Origin: Aphrocallistes beatrix
Lineage: Eukaryota; Porifera; Hexactinellida; Sceptrulophora; Aphrocallistidae
Length of the DNA stretch: 64,000 nucleotides
Direction: 5' to 3'
Assembly: GCA_963281255.1 (NCBI GenBank)
Contig: OY725494.1
Span: 496,001-560,000, forward strand
In this document: positions 11,094 through 22,900 of the stretch, one piece after another
Layout: each line of letters opens with the position of its first letter
Numbering within the stretch: the first letter of the stretch is position 1
Program-made: the position numbers and the translations under genes
The notes under the pieces: model-generated
What the model was told of the DNA's origin: nothing
Seen by the model: only the letters and a program-made list of their open reading frames with translations
The model's database searches: none

Positions 11094-11400
11094 CTCATTC
11101 TCATCTCTGAATAGTATATAGTAACTGATGTAACTACTGACGCTGGGATCAAATGGAGAGTTAGTCACCATCACTCCATTGTAATTGGTGACCTTCCCAT
11201 CTCCCAAAGTAAATTCAAAATAGTCATTTTGATGGATAAATTAGATAGGTCCGAGAACTGTTTGTATGCTAATGCTATCAGAACGAGCACCTCCCAATGA
11301 GACGGTACCATCTTTAGATGATGAGATAGGGTCGTACACTTGTTTGCTGGTATTGTGATATAGAAAGTTAATGATATAAAGTCTTGATCCAAATGCACAA
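11094..11400 (-). pseudogene. Exon resembling the membrane-proximal region of receptor tyrosine phosphatases
   Basis: The minus-strand reading ends FTLGDGKVTNYNG...VSSYISYYILFRDENE and then meets a GT donor at 11093. The pattern (F)T-GD-x-YNG-x-P-L-x-SYxIYF matches the extracellular membrane-proximal segment of R2B-type receptor phosphatases and related sponge receptors. Upstream, the matching frame holds VYDPISSSKDGTVSLGG, interrupted by a stop and a possible frameshift, so this is likely a decayed or partial exon. A candidate next exon lies near 10980-11030. Assignment rests on pattern memory and needs a search. Confidence 0.4.
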
Positions 11401-11679
11401 TCTCAATAATAAAATTTAGCAGCATAATTATTAACAGACTAAACCTATTACTAAATACCTAACGACGAATAACTATGCCACAGTATAAGTAGTAAATACT
11501 GAAGGTGTGTTTGTGTCAACAATAATGAATATCACACTAGAAAAAGCATTCAAAATATTTTGGGATGTATCGCTAATAAGCAAGTTTCGTTCTCATCCAT
11601 CAATAATTTTGTTTATCCAATAAAAATTCAATTGCAAACAGGATACTTTTTTATATCTTAGATGCTCAAATATCGATAT

Positions 11680-11950
11680 ACAGCTATTGTTGTTTCCTGA
11701 GAAAAAAGAAAATCGGACTATAGTGTTAGAAAAATGTAATTGGCTACGATCGGCTATCAAACATTATGTTATACACCAGGTACGATGTAAGCCTTATCTA
11801 GCTTTGCGAACACTTGCGAGCCGTGTTCCTCATAAGACATCTTACCAGACAGTACGAAAGTTTTTAAAAATCAGTCTTACTGTAAGCGTTATCCTGTTAA
11901 AATCCCTTGCACATCGAAAAAAATCGAATTTACCGGATTTAATGGGTTAA
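11680..11950 (+). pseudogene. Tc1-like transposase N-terminal fragment
   Basis: The frame contains LALRTLASRVPHKTSYQTVRK, nearly identical to the minus-strand fragment at 29000-29050 (LRTLASRVLHKAPYQTVRQ). This is the helix-turn-helix DNA-binding part of Tc1/mariner-type transposases. The catalytic domain is absent. The preceding AGATGCTCAAATATCGATATAC is shared with 50610-50640, so a dispersed repeat end lies just upstream. Confidence 0.6.
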
Positions 11951-12102
11951 GAAAATAATAATAAATATCCTAAAGAAAAATTGTCACAATCAATATTCCT
12001 TGAATGGATGTAAATCTGGCTATCGAGAGGTGAAATAATGATTTGGACAAATTTAGACAAAAAAAGATTTGTTCCAACCACCAAACATGTACTGAAGACT
12101 CA
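11951..12102. other. Short intergenic stretch
   Basis: Nothing recognised. Confidence 0.4.
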
Positions 12103-12360
12103 TGTTACAATAGATACATAAAGTAAAAATATTACAAAAATAGGCTAGAGACTAGCTTCCAACGGTTGACATAGGATTTTATGGGTGTAGAATTCGAATA
12201 TCATATTTTCAGATCTATATTACAAATATTTGTTTACTTTTGTATGCATTATATTATATAAATTAAACAAATTCCCAAAATGGGATAGATTGAGTAACTC
12301 TGGGCGCCCGCAGGTAGACTTCGCAAGCCGCACAGCGCAAGTAAGCGAAGTACGCTTGTC
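12103..12360. repeat. Dispersed repeat copy ending in a GC-rich terminus
   Basis: 12110-12215 is an inverted copy of the CAACCGTTGGAAGC repeat. 12290-12360 is a degenerate GC-rich block ending GTACGCTTGT. Confidence 0.65.
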
Positions 12361-12849
12361 AATGATAAAATGCAACAGTACATTTTCGAACTTTTGATGT
12401 TTATTTTTACTCGATTCTGAAAATTAACTTTTTGAAGTTTATAAAAAATTCTTCTGATTTCCGCGATTTTCTGATCTTGACAAGGACCATCTCATAATCC
12501 TTAGGTTTTATCCTTAAATATAACACTTATATTGTAGTTTTAAATGCGTAAATGGGAAATTTTGTCCGTACTGCGTGATCATTTAGTTATAACCTTTGAA
12601 TGGATTATCTGATTTTAACTGTAGAATGCCCAGAGGGGACACAGTGTTCCCGATATCGCGGATGTCTCCCAGTCATTTTCTATGGCACTGAAGCCATATA
12701 AATGCTGGGCATTCTACAGTTAAAATCTTTCTTTCTATTTATTTAGCGTGTTTTACTTGACATTTAAATAGCATAGGATATATATAATTAGTTGATATCG
12801 TCAATTCTAAATAATTCCAAAGATAATTGTATTAAAAATCGGATTTAGA
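12361..12849. other. AT-rich stretch with a small inverted repeat
   Basis: Contains an inverted pair, ACTGTAGAATGCCCAG near 12619-12634 and CTGGGCATTCTACAGT near 12706-12721, about 100 bp end to end, possibly a small MITE. No gene. Confidence 0.4.
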
Positions 12850-13500
12850 CATTGGGGGGCCAGTCGTTGAGATTTAATAATTATCTCCTGCTTGACTTAA
12901 TCCCTTTTCACGTGATTGAATTTCCTTCTTCGGATGGATAGCCTCAACAGAATATGAGAAAAACATAGACAAGTAGTTAATAATTCAATGAAAATGAAAT
13001 CCATCTCGAGTAATCCCTTTCCTCTCCGGATATTCGTGCGCTATGCGTCTGTTTGTTTTAGGTAATATATACGTAGATGAAATGCACCATAGTTTGGACG
13101 AATTTTTTTATTTGGACAGCAAGTTGATATATTCCAGCATTAGAGTATAGTGTGTCCGTTGTGTGAGTTTACAATCAATTCACAGATAAGTTTCAAACTC
13201 TAGATGGCCACACCAAGTGAAGTTTTAAAACACTCAAGTCAAGTTATTGCCGCACAAATGTATTCTGCATGTCGCACCAAGCGAGTTTGTTCCACATTCG
13301 GCAGCAGTCTTATAGTTCCATTTCGGGAAATTTCAGCGCGCCCGCTCCCACTCGTATTCTCGGAATTATCCAAAACCCGCGCTCCTACTCTTTGTCATCA
13401 CTAGTCCAAATAAACGAAGCATTCAAATTTGAATTCTACTTGGTGGATCTTTTAGGGAAACAAGAATGTATGTTCTCACAGACTTCACGATGAGAATACA
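12850..13500 (-). mobile_element. Internally deleted copy of the Ginger-like integrase element
   Basis: 12873-13260 is the inverse of the right flank at 24830-25300 (and of 41750-42280), and 13260-13500 is the inverse of the left flank at 22790-23010. The integrase part between is missing. Two overlapping plus-strand frames share FKFEFYLV with the lectin-side frames of the other copies. Confidence 0.65.
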
Positions 13501-13659
13501 GGAAAAAAATTAGGTTCATGATTAAAGGAATTTGCTTAATATTGTGCTACGTCAATAGCAATCGAGGTATGTGCTATGTACTATAATCAATCAATTTGGT
13601 CATAAAATAACTTTTAACATTCAAATAATAGACTCAAATAGCTGTATTCAATTATTTAT

Positions 13660-13900
13660 ATGAAAAAGAATAGTGTGAATCACATTATAAAAGTCTAATA
13701 ATAGATTGGTTCTCACATGAACCAATAAATTTCAATCACAAATAGTCCTTTTGATTGAATGCACCACTAATGTTTGATCCCAGCGTATTTGCACTATTAA
13801 ATGATCGAATTTGATTGGTCAGCACATTTTGGCACCTATCTCGGCGAGGTGTCAAGATATCGTTTATTATTTACCTTTGTGCCAAATTTCACAAATCTGT
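13660..13900. repeat. Single arm of the TCTCGGCGAGGTGT repeat family
   Basis: Shares CACAAATAGTCCTTTTGATTG, GTTTGATCC and CACCTATCTCGGCGAGGTGT with 5484-5660. Just downstream (13960-14030) a cluster of GCGTTTCCA/TCGAAACGCGTTTCGA motifs forms a small hairpin. Confidence 0.65.
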
Positions 13901-14586
13901 GATAATAGCATCAGAAGTCAGCATATCGGAGAATTTAAATGACTTGGAATGAATATGTTGCAGTCAGAATGCGTTTCCAGTCGAAACGCGTTTCGACTAG
14001 TCAAAATGCGTTTCCACTGGAAATAGAATATCATGGGTTATTTTTAACTTCAGTGTACTAATTTTAATTAGGATGATGACTTTACATTTTAATTACCAAA
14101 TTTAGCTCCTTGTCCACATATCTGTTAAATATATCCCAAACAATTTTGCCCATTCACTGTGTTCAAGTAATTTGTGAGAATTGATAACAGTATGTGTTTA
14201 TAAATGATATGATATTTGAAGGTTATAACATTCTATGCTAGAATATAATCTCTTAGTCTACATTCTCCCTATGTATTTCGATTTCTTAATTAATCTGAAT
14301 CCATATATGGAACTAGAGTCATTTACCACAATCACGCCCACCCATGATGAGAAATATAGGCTGTTTAGGAAACACTGAGCAATTAATCAATAAATACTTC
14401 AGTTCAATAAAGAATGCAGGTGATAAATAAGTATTTTCTCTTTCCAGTTGATATACTAGTATTTTATTTGACATTTCAAACCCTTTTTTTATTTATAATA
14501 GCATGTGGATGAATATTTTTATAACCGATACTCATGATGAACATGGAATTGTTATTGATTGCCAGAAGCGAGAGGTTAGTTGTATA
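13901..14586. other. AT-rich stretch without recognised genes
   Basis: Only the small AACGCGTTTCGA-type hairpin cluster at the start stands out. Confidence 0.4.
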
Positions 14587-14597
14587 CTAGTCAGCAG

Positions 14598-14757
14598 GAC
14601 CGTAGCCATCGGTACTGTAGGTCCGGTTTCAATCTGACCACTTTTGAAGAATTTTATGTGCCAAAAGCACAATTTGGTACATTCGGACTGGTTTCAACTG
14701 GACCACTTTTTGTCCCAACCGGACCACTTGAAACCTGGCGCCTACGGCCTTGCTAGT
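14598..14757. mobile_element. hAT-like MITE (~160 bp)
   Basis: AGCAGGACCGTAGCC at the left faces GGCGCCTACGGCCTTGCT at the right. The middle has inverted GGTCCGGTTTCAA/TTGAAAC motifs. The target duplication is unclear. Confidence 0.5.
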
Positions 14758-16095
14758 AGTATAGTAAGGCCACTACTGTTAATAGTAAACCTGTTTCAGC
14801 TCCTCAAATATCTCTTGTGAGGACACGGACAGTATTTCATAATCATCTCATATTTAATTATATCAATTACCTTGCAAAAATATTGTTACTGACATCCTAT
14901 GATATACAAGTGGATTAGTATAATTTAACATCGTTAAAGAATGAAATGGATAAATTATTAAATGCGTTGAATAGTTAAGATCCAATAGAAAGGTTCAATA
15001 TTTCGATTTAGGGTCAGTTATGGCAAGGTGGCACTTAAAGGTGGAGAAAAATTTCAGTAGCAGAAACTCTTGCTCCTGTTCCGTTCATTTTTGCTATTAA
15101 ATTCTTTTCGGAATTTTCAAGAGAAATAGAGACATAGCTAGCAACATATCTCAAAACCTTATTAATATGGATGGTGAAAATTGATAATTTCCTCCATATA
15201 GGAAACACAATCCTTAATCTTATGTTTTCTATGAGCGACCAAGGTTAGACCTTGTTCTAGTAGAAATTATCTGTATTTTACAATTGAAGTACAATGTAAA
15301 TGAATGAAAAAGTGATGCAATAAAAACAAATTTGAGGTTAAATGCAGTACAAAAATTTAGATGCGGGCAGGGCGGCTGAAACAAGTTTCCAACAAACAGT
15401 GACCAATACTGACCATATTATGTTATTTTCACGAACCTAGATAAATATACGTAATTCCCCGCACCAAAAGACTAGGGGATTATGTCCCTACATGGTTAAT
15501 ATTTGAGGAGTATCGGAATCATGCCATTAGTCCGAAAGCATTGAGCTCATGCGCGTATGCAGACAGTTGAGAAGAACGCGATAAGAGCAACCTGTAATTT
15601 ATGTGGTCTTGGTGAAGTCGAGATAATTGCCATTTTATCCATATATTCCAATATTCCTTAACAACAATGAAATTGACACTGATAACTTGTTAATTGTTCT
15701 CAACGCTATATTGTCCAAAAATAGTCAAATAAATGTATAACCGAATATTCGTTGATAATCGATCCATATTAAGCTTTCTCAAAACAGCCTACCCTAGTCC
15801 CTCTTCGTGCCACCCCTAATTAAGTCTAATGATGACTTAATAAATAAATTTAGCCCCTAAATATTGTAGTTCATATTTGCTTTTTCTAGGCACGTACTGA
15901 TGTCAATTCAATAACAAGATATTACAGTAAGAGTAAAACTGCAACACTACTTGTTATGGCACGCTAATTTCTTATGGCACTTGGAGTTACATATCTTTAT
16001 AATAATCTGTCGGGGAAAGAATTTGAAGAAATTTAGGAAAGATACTCTAATTTTGTCCCCCTGGCTTGGAATTCCAGGAGCCACACCTGATAGAG
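14758..16095. other. AT-rich stretch without recognised features
   Basis: No domain-bearing frame. The two overlapping 78-codon frames near 15950-16185 read opposite strands of the same sequence and have no recognised content. Confidence 0.45.
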
Positions 16096-16099
16096 ATAA

Positions 16100-16476
16100 G
16101 TATTGTATGTATATAAAAATTAAAGTAAAATACACATCCGGATTACTCATTTTAAAACTTTTACCACAAGTACTTATTCTCATTTAAAAATTTTCAACCT
16201 GTGTTACTTTGTGTCACTAATTGCCATCATATATAATGGCCGTGACTAGGGACAAGTAGCATCTGGGGTCAAAGGTAGATTTTAAAACTTAGGAATTGGT
16301 ATTGAGTTGAGGCTCTCAATTATGAGTAATTAGAATGTGTAGATTAAGAATTTGAAATCAAAGATAGAGTATTGCTTACAGTTGTAAGCCTATATTCCAT
16401 TATGAATAGACCCACTTTAATAATATTTGTATGGGGATTTTCGTGGTGCGGTCGAACACTGCCCAAGTACTGTATA
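16100..16476. mobile_element. Degenerate Tc1-type MITE
   Basis: The middle (TGTGTTACTTTGTGTCACTAATTGCCATC) and right end (CACTGCCCAAGTACTGTA) align with the copies at 2652-3116 and 44590-45071. The left end is eroded. Confidence 0.45.
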
Positions 16477-16479
16477 TAT

Positions 16480-17125
16480 AATATTTGTACACAGCTTTTA
16501 AACTACTTTTGAGATAAAACTTCTTCTGATCTCTCAGATTTCCTATCTTTCAAAAATAATTCACCGTTCATTTTTAGATGTCAATCTAGATACTAAGTGA
16601 TTTATGCCTGATTATATGCTAATCAGTTGTTAGGAAAATATATTCACATGTACAATAACTGCAGAAAGTGGCTTTAGATAAAGGATGTCCCTCGAATATA
16701 TCACTTAGTATTCAAATCTTATTTAGGAGCTGGAGCGGAAGTAGAAGCGCGGCTACTTTTTAAAATTTTGAGCGAAGGCTGGAGCAGGCTCCATTTATAG
16801 GTAAGGAGTGCAGACCGAGAGCGCACTCCTAATTTCGAGGATCGCTTAATGCTCTGGGGGCAAGCTCCCCAGAGGCTCCACTTAGTCGCCTGCATTTGAG
16901 TCTTCCTGGATTTAGAATCTGGAACCGCTCGGGTGTGAGGTATTGTTGCATAGGAGTACCTCCACAAAGTTAGAGTTCTTAGTAAAAAAACATTGTCTCA
17001 AATACTCCACTTATAGAGGATGCAGTGTATATTCGAATCTACAAATATACAAAGACATTCATTTGCATTGATAGGCACTGCTATACACGTATGTGCATTA
17101 TGTGAATGTGAAGCATAAAATTATT
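16480..17125. other. Upstream region of the MATE gene
   Basis: Contains a GC-richer patch (16720-16930) with AGCGCACTCCTAA and CTTAATGCTCTG motifs, partly shared with 34150-34190, so it is probably repeat-derived. The minus-strand frame across it has no recognised domain. Confidence 0.4.
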
Positions 17126-17129
17126 CTTG

Positions 17130-17139
17130 TATAAATATA
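17130..17139 (+). promoter_or_regulatory. TATA-like box before the MATE gene
   Basis: TATAAATATA lies about 27 nt before the ATG at 17167. Position and sequence suit a core promoter with a short leader. In AT-rich DNA chance occurrence is likely. Confidence 0.35.
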
Positions 17140-17499
17140 TTTTAATATTCTACAATAACTAATATCATGATTGATTGTTTAACTATGCGTAGAATTAATT
17201 CAATGAAGCACTTCTGCGAACAATATTGGATGTTAGAAGAAGCTGCATTTTTAACAACGTTAGCTATCCCCCCCGCAATCGTGTGTCTGACAGAAGCCTT
17301 ACAAATGAAGATGAGTAACATATTCATTGATCGAGCTTCAGGTAACAATGTTGAGAAAATGTTGAGCGCATTATTTCTCGGTCAAGTAGTGACTAGTTGT
17401 ACTTCATCTCCTATTTCTGATGGGATTTCTATACTGTATGTGTCAATGTCCTATGTTCTCAGGCATACGGAGCTAAAAGTGCAAGTTAGTAGGTCTATA

Positions 17500-18566
17500 C
17501 ATAGCCTACTCTAATAATGCCTCACAGTAAAATAACCAAGGATGTGGTTAATAGCCGAATGGATTAATACACGATTAGCCTACAATCGTTAACCATGTTG
17601 GATAGGCATTAAGAATGTATTACCAGCATATATAAACATGGCATCAAAGTACATATATCCGTTGTCAAAATTTCGATTAGTCATCATATCATTGCGGCAA
17701 CAGGTCATTTTAAGCACGATTTTGGCAATTTTCTATGCTGTTTTAAGCCTACTTCTAAATGTTATTAAGGTCGAATTTTTGTATATAACTAAGATTAGTA
17801 CGAGTTGATTTGAAAAATTAAAAAAATTTCAATGGAATGTTGTTACATTCCTTCGTTGCTATGGTAAAGCATTTTGGTCAGATTGGGCCATTTCGTGCAA
17901 ACTGTAGTAACTAGATCTTCAAATTTGATCGTGTTTGATAGGCAATTGGCTACTTCCTATTAGGTAATAATACAATTTAAACTTCTAAATTCACAGACTA
18001 TAGAGTTATGCAACAATTTAGTGCTTTGGTCACGTTCTTAAAATCAACCCATAACTCAAAACTCGTTGAATTTAGAAGTTCAAGTTGTATTATCACCTAA
18101 TAAGAAGTAGTTCATTGCCTATCAAACACGATCAAATTTGAAGATCTAGTTACTACAGTTTGCACGAAATGGCCCAAACTGACCAAAATGCTTTACTATA
18201 GCAACGAAGGAATGTAATAACATTCCAATGAAAAACTCTAAATTTTTCAAATCAACTCGTACCAATCTTAGTTCTTCACAAAAATCACACCTTAATACCA
18301 TTTAGAAATAGGGTTAAAACAACTTAGAAAATCGCAAAATTGTCCTTAGAATGACCTGTTGCGCAATGATATGATGACTAATCTAAATTTTTCCAACGGA
18401 TATATGTACTTTAATACCATGTTTATATATGTTGGTAATACATTCTTAATGCCTATTCTGCATGGTTAACGATTTTAGGCTAATCGTGTATTAATCCATT
18501 CGGCTATTACTTCATCCCTAGTCCATAATTTTCAGTATACTGTGAGGCATTATTAGAGTAGGCTAT
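17500..18566. mobile_element. Fold-back element 1 (1067 bp, ~500-bp arms)
   Basis: Begins CATAGCCTACTCTA and ends AGAGTAGGCTAT. The two halves are near-perfect inverted copies (for example TTAATACACGATTAGCCTA versus its mirror near 18475-18500). Flanking GGTCTATA at 17492-17499 and 18567-18574 is an exact 8-bp target duplication inside the MATE coding sequence. No open frame. Confidence 0.92.
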
Positions 18567-19708
18567 GGTCTATATTTATATAGGGCCTTATTCATGGCAG
18601 CTATCACATTCTTTCCTCTCACTGCACTCTTAATCAGTATACGGCCTATCGTGTACTCAATTACACAAGACTGGGAACTAGCTTATCATGCTGGTAGCTA
18701 CACTACAGTATTCTGTTTGGGATATCCTGCGTGTATTTATTTCAAAGCAGCTCTAAGCTTCCTACAAGCGCAGAATATCGTGTCCTCCATTGATTTATCT
18801 CATATTAGGGAATATCGTCAATGGAGTTTTACAGTATGTCCTGATAGCAAAGTATGAAACGAATTTGGCTGGAGCAGCTGCTGGCTACGTCATCAGTATG
18901 TATGTCACTGCAATGCTATTTTGTGCCCATATCAGAATTACGAAGGTTCACTTAACGACATATGTTGAATTTAGTGCTAAAATGATAAGAGAATGGTATA
19001 ACTCAATGAAGTACATCATATTCCCGACATCGCAATCACTTATTGGTTTCATCTCTGCAACACTTTTACCACTCATCATTTTAGGTGCTATTTTACACGA
19101 TACGGAACAGGTAGCTATATATTCTGTTCTGTTTTCTATTTGGTACACATTCTCTTTAATAGTAGTTGGATTCTCAAGTGCAATCACGGTTCGTGTTGGA
19201 AATCTAGGATCACGATTCACAAGAATCAAATAGAGCACGTCGAGCTGCACTTTTCTCTATTTTTTATTGTGAGATATATATATTGATCCTAGCAGTATTG
19301 TTGTTCCTCATAGCTCATCCATTAAGTTACCTTTTCACTACAGATTGCGAATTCGCCATGAAATTGGAATTTAGTATAAGAGCTATATGTTTTATTTTGC
19401 CAACAGATGTTTCACATTTTGCTCAAGGTATTATGAATGCTTGTTGTATGCAAATAATTCAAAGTGCAGTTAAGTTCATAACCATCTTTATACTGGGAAG
19501 CATTCTGATGACCATTATTTCTAAGTTCGTATGGTGGAAAGCAGTAAGTATCTTGCTCTCATACGGAGTATGTAATGTATTAGCCTTCATAACTTCATTG
19601 GCGATTATTTTATGTCGCAATTGGACAAATATTCTACAAAAGGTCAAGGAAAATACCGATAGGGCCGAAAAAAATGAAATAAATGCTTGTATAAAGATGC
19701 ATCCTTGT

Positions 19709-20386
19709 TAGGGTTGCCAGATTTTAAAAAGGCCAAACCCGGACATAATTTATTCTCTAAAAAAATGCTTATTGTAATGTTATCTAATTTTAAATTTGTA
19801 TCAATAACTTATCGTCAAAATATACAGAATACATAAATAATCAAGAGAAATTATAAATTATATTTCGTCTATTAGTTATTGCGGGTAAACTAAAATCTCA
19901 GAGAATAAAATTTGAAACAACAATTTGAATGTAGGTAATTCACTGTAAACCAGAGCTGCAAAGACACATAAAATGACCCTTGACCCACGTGACTACATAT
20001 CTACATATCATAATTCATCGTTGAAGCCATTGAACACAGAAACAAAAAGAAGATTCCAAGTACGTATACTCATTACGAAACATGTTTGGCAGTTAGGGTC
20101 AGTACTCAGTAGTATGCGTACACTATGGTAGCATTACAAATCAGTAATAATCCAAATTTCACAAACGTGCACTCTTTCTTCAAATATTAGAGAGTGACAC
20201 GAGCAGAGCAATAGCTAACTAAATAACTTAGATACGGATATAATATATTGACAGTCCTGAGTAGTGAGTAGTCGGACAGGACTCAAAATTCTCCAAACCC
20301 GGACAAATTCATCCCATTCCCGGACTCCGGACAAATGGCTCGAAACCCGGACTATCCGGGTCAAACCCGGACGTCTGGCAACCCTA
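19709..20386. mobile_element. hAT-like MITE (678 bp) in the MATE C-terminus
   Basis: Ends TAGGGTTGCCAGA and TCTGGCAACCCTA, with sub-terminal AAACCCGGAC motifs on both sides. Flanks ATCCTTGT (19701-19708) and ATCCTTAT (20387-20394) are an 8-bp duplication with one mismatch. Confidence 0.85.
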
Positions 20387-20514
20387 ATCCTTATATGTGC
20401 CACTTTGGATGGAAGTGTTGCGAAACAAAGCTATTTCAACACGTTAGATATTGTTCAAGTTTCTTTTTAGGATTTATGCTATTTATTGCTGCTGCTTCCT
20501 GCTCTTTGGAATAA

Positions 20515-20811
20515 AATTAAAATTATTGGTGTCGAAATTATTCAATTAATTACAGTTTAAAATTATGCAGTCACGTAATTTTGAAGTTGGTTACTATGAG
20601 AAGTCTGGCACTATATGATTAATCGTCTTTGTTCACACCAAGATTTTTCCAGGGGTATGCGACGTGCTCGTAAATTTTAACCAATATTAAAAATACTAAC
20701 TCTTCGTTCTACTGTATGCCATCAGTGGTATTAGTGGTTGCTCTTTCAGGTCTATGATAACCAATGTAATGGAATTCATGTTCAGGTAGCTTATCTGTAA
20801 TTTATTTCCAG
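20515..20811. other. Downstream of MATE, upstream of FN3 exon
   Basis: No gene seen. The last bases form the acceptor TTATTTCCAG for the next exon. Confidence 0.4.
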
Positions 20812-21095
20812 CTGGAGTGTTTACTTTTCGAGATGTCACTGCAGTAGACTCAACAGCTCTGAGGATTACTTGGAATGAATTTATTTCGCTTGGTGCTTTC
20901 ATTTATTGTGTTCAGACTATCACTAGAGAGGTACGCAATATCGTGAACACAGTTCCAAATGGAGCCCAGTCGATCGAAGTGATTGATCTGTTTCCTTACA
21001 ATATGTACGAGGTAACCCTTTCTGCTAGTTACTCTGATTCTGGATCGCTGGATGCCATTTGCCTACAACAATTCTTCAGAGGATAGCTGAAGCTC
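20812..21095 (+). pseudogene. Fibronectin type III exon of a receptor-like protein
   Basis: Bounded by an acceptor (AG at 20810-20811) and a donor (CTC/GTAAG at 21096). The exon reads VTAVDSTALRITWNEF ... FIYCVQTIT ... IEVIDLFPYNMYEVTLSASY, a typical FN3 beta-sandwich with the conserved W, the Y of strand C, and the L-x-P-x-x-x-Y motif. Near 21050-21060 the frame slips: the natural continuation (PTTILQRIAEA) is in another frame. That suggests a 1-nt lesion or sequence error. No neighbouring exon was found. Confidence 0.65.
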
Positions 21096-21099
21096 GTAA

Positions 21100-21791
21100 G
21101 TCAAACACATATTAATTCCTTTACTATGATTCTATATTTCAATGTAGCATATATTCTCTGCTTAAACAACGCCAGTAGGTATGTCCTCTTTCTATGCAAG
21201 TTCATACTTGGTGCAGAACATATAACACTACTGCGATCCTGCGAAATAAGAAAATTCGAGTTAAGAGTTTACATAATTTTAGTACTCTTAGGATGTAGAT
21301 GCGCACTATTTATTTGTTTCCCGAAATCTATCGCTGCAGGCTCTTATAAGCATATATTCATATTCTGATATACATTTACAAAATTTTTGAAATATTCTTA
21401 TAGTTTTACCTGACAGTTCTTATTAATTTACCTCCTCTGACAACTCCTCTCTCAAGTACTCCTACTTCATTAGTGGTTCTGATTCCTGTCAGCCCTTGTT
21501 CCTAACGGCGGGCATCGCGTAAGATTCAATATTTCCCTATAGTATTAGAACGCAGTAATTTTATTGTAACTCTTAATACATACAAAAGAGATCTCTATGG
21601 CATGGATGAGATGTATACAAGTACGCACCTCTAAGCAATCCTGTGAACTTACTTGTCCTATCTCTAGCAAGTCCTTGTTGAATAATCCATGTCAAATATT
21701 CTGAATGGTTATGGTAATTTGATAAAAATTTTTTTTTAGTATAGAAATGTCGATAAGTTCATTAGCTGGATTGTAGTTGTTCATAATGAAC
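21100..21791. other. No recognised gene
   Basis: Short frames only. A donor-like and several acceptor-like sites exist, but no domain-bearing exon was recognised. Confidence 0.4.
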
Positions 21792-22137
21792 TACACTCGA
21801 ACCTCTCTTATCCGGACCTCCGATATCCGGGCACCTCTCTCAACCGGGCAGCCCTTTCGACATTTAGTCAATATGCATTGTCCTATTTTCAAGTCAATTA
21901 TTAACCACAATTCCAGCAATCATTATCATGTAATATTATTTTTTGACATTAATATGTAAATAGTAAAACTGTGGGTTTTGCGTACTCGTATATTGTCTTG
22001 GTACGTAAATATTATAGAATAACCTCATGTACATAGACATGTTTTCGAATTATCCGGGCAAATTCTGTTATCCGGACCCTCTGTTATCCGGGCACCCTCC
22101 GGTCCGGCACTGCCCGGATAAGAGAGGTTCGAGTGTA
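21792..22137. mobile_element. pogo/Tigger-type MITE (346 bp), shorter sister of 3848-4347
   Basis: Same TACACTCGAACCTCTCTTA ends and TA flanks, inserted in the opposite orientation. About 150 bp of the longer copy's interior is replaced or deleted. Confidence 0.85.
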
Positions 22138-22195
22138 CTCATTAAATAGACCCAGTTGACACCATATAATATATTTGTCTGAATAAACGATGCTA

Positions 22196-22387
22196 TTACA
22201 GAATTGAACACGGGACATCAGTCTCGTCCTTCCAGTCCTCTTCGGTATTTGGCTCCGAAGCCTTCTGAGCTACGACTTTCACGGCACCTGTTACCTTCGT
22301 TCGAGACCCGTATTCCATAGAAAAACCCTTTTGGAAGAGGACATCCGGCATCAGTCGAATGAACTCTCTCGCTTCTTTATCCGTCAC
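22196..22387 (-). CDS. Possible last exon ending in a CaaX-like PCSIL
   Basis: A 63-codon minus-strand frame, hydrophilic, ending CSIL then stop. A terminal C-a-a-L could be a prenylation signal, but four residues carry little weight. No domain recognised; could be a terminal exon or chance. Confidence 0.2.
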   Translation of the reverse strand: MTDKEAREFIRLMPDVLFQKGFSMEYGSRTKVTGAVKVVAQKASEPNTEEDWKDETDVPCSIL

Positions 22388-22482
22388 TTCTTTATTGTAC
22401 GTATGTGGGCTTCATGAAGGAGGATCTCAGAATTTGTCAAATCTGTGGCAGGGAGAATGAAGCTAATACGAGGTTTAAACTT

Positions 22483-22900
22483 TCATGAATCTTGAGCCAC
22501 AGCATCAAACTCGGGATAAATGATTTGAACCCTTCCCGAAGAATGAAAATTTAATGCAGGATCTTGAAGAGAGCTAAATATTTCGCCATTTAAGCAGTTC
22601 CTATATAAGCTGTTGCTGCCATCACTCCACACAAATGTTCTTTCTGTTTCAATGTCATTGAGTCCAATCCAACAATTTCCTGATTCGCTAGAAGTTCTAA
22701 CAGAATCCAGTGCTGCATTTTCACCGGAATTAGCTATGCTAGCTAGGTCTCCTCCCCAAATCTTAGTTGCGAAACTATTAGTGCTGTACTCCCATCGTGT
22801 AGTTTGCGAGAACATAAATTCTTGTTTTCCCTAAAGGACCCACCAAGTAGAATTCAAATTTGAACGCTTCGTTTCTTTGAATTAGTGATGACAAAGAGCG
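22483..22900 (-). pseudogene. C-type-lectin-like domain, decayed
   Basis: The minus-strand reading contains GGDLASIANSGEN, WIGLNDIETERTFVWSDGS and a following NCLNGE, the core pattern of C-type lectin domains (GxxLAxI...WIGLxD...F.W.DGS...W..GE). The final Cys-containing part is missing and the frame ends in unrelated sequence at 22483. The N-terminal lead-in (FKFEFYLVG, then a 1-nt shift, then MFSQ) is shared with the integrase-element copies at 13400-13490 and 39080-39150, so part of this reading belongs to the mobile element. Confidence 0.65.

Larger units (their letters stand above)
17167..20514 (+). pseudogene. MATE-family multidrug/toxin extruder, disrupted
   Basis: Successive frames spell a eukaryotic MATE transporter (12-13 membrane spans, cation/H+ antiport of organic compounds). 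They include an N-terminal TLAIPPAIVCL span, the family signature LCSQAYGAK near 17441-17475, FLQAQNIV near 18755-18780, VRVGNLLG-like near 19190-19205, RARRAAL near 19230-19250, and LSYLFTTD. The reading frame shifts near 17440, 17480, 18785 and 19215. A 1067-bp fold-back element splits the codons for KLVGLYLYRAL (after 17499). A hAT-like MITE (19709-20386) splits the C-terminus, its first bases supplying the apparent stop. Removing it in thought leaves an open frame to TAA at 20512-20514 ending in a hydrophobic stretch, consistent with the 13th span of animal MATE proteins. No single exon set would restore it, so it is called a pseudogene. Confidence 0.9.

Noticed and set aside
15947..16187. 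Two 78-codon frames on opposite strands
   Set aside because: They overlap completely and neither has a domain; probably chance.
17142..17348. Minus-strand 68-codon frame
   Set aside because: Antisense to the MATE N-terminus.
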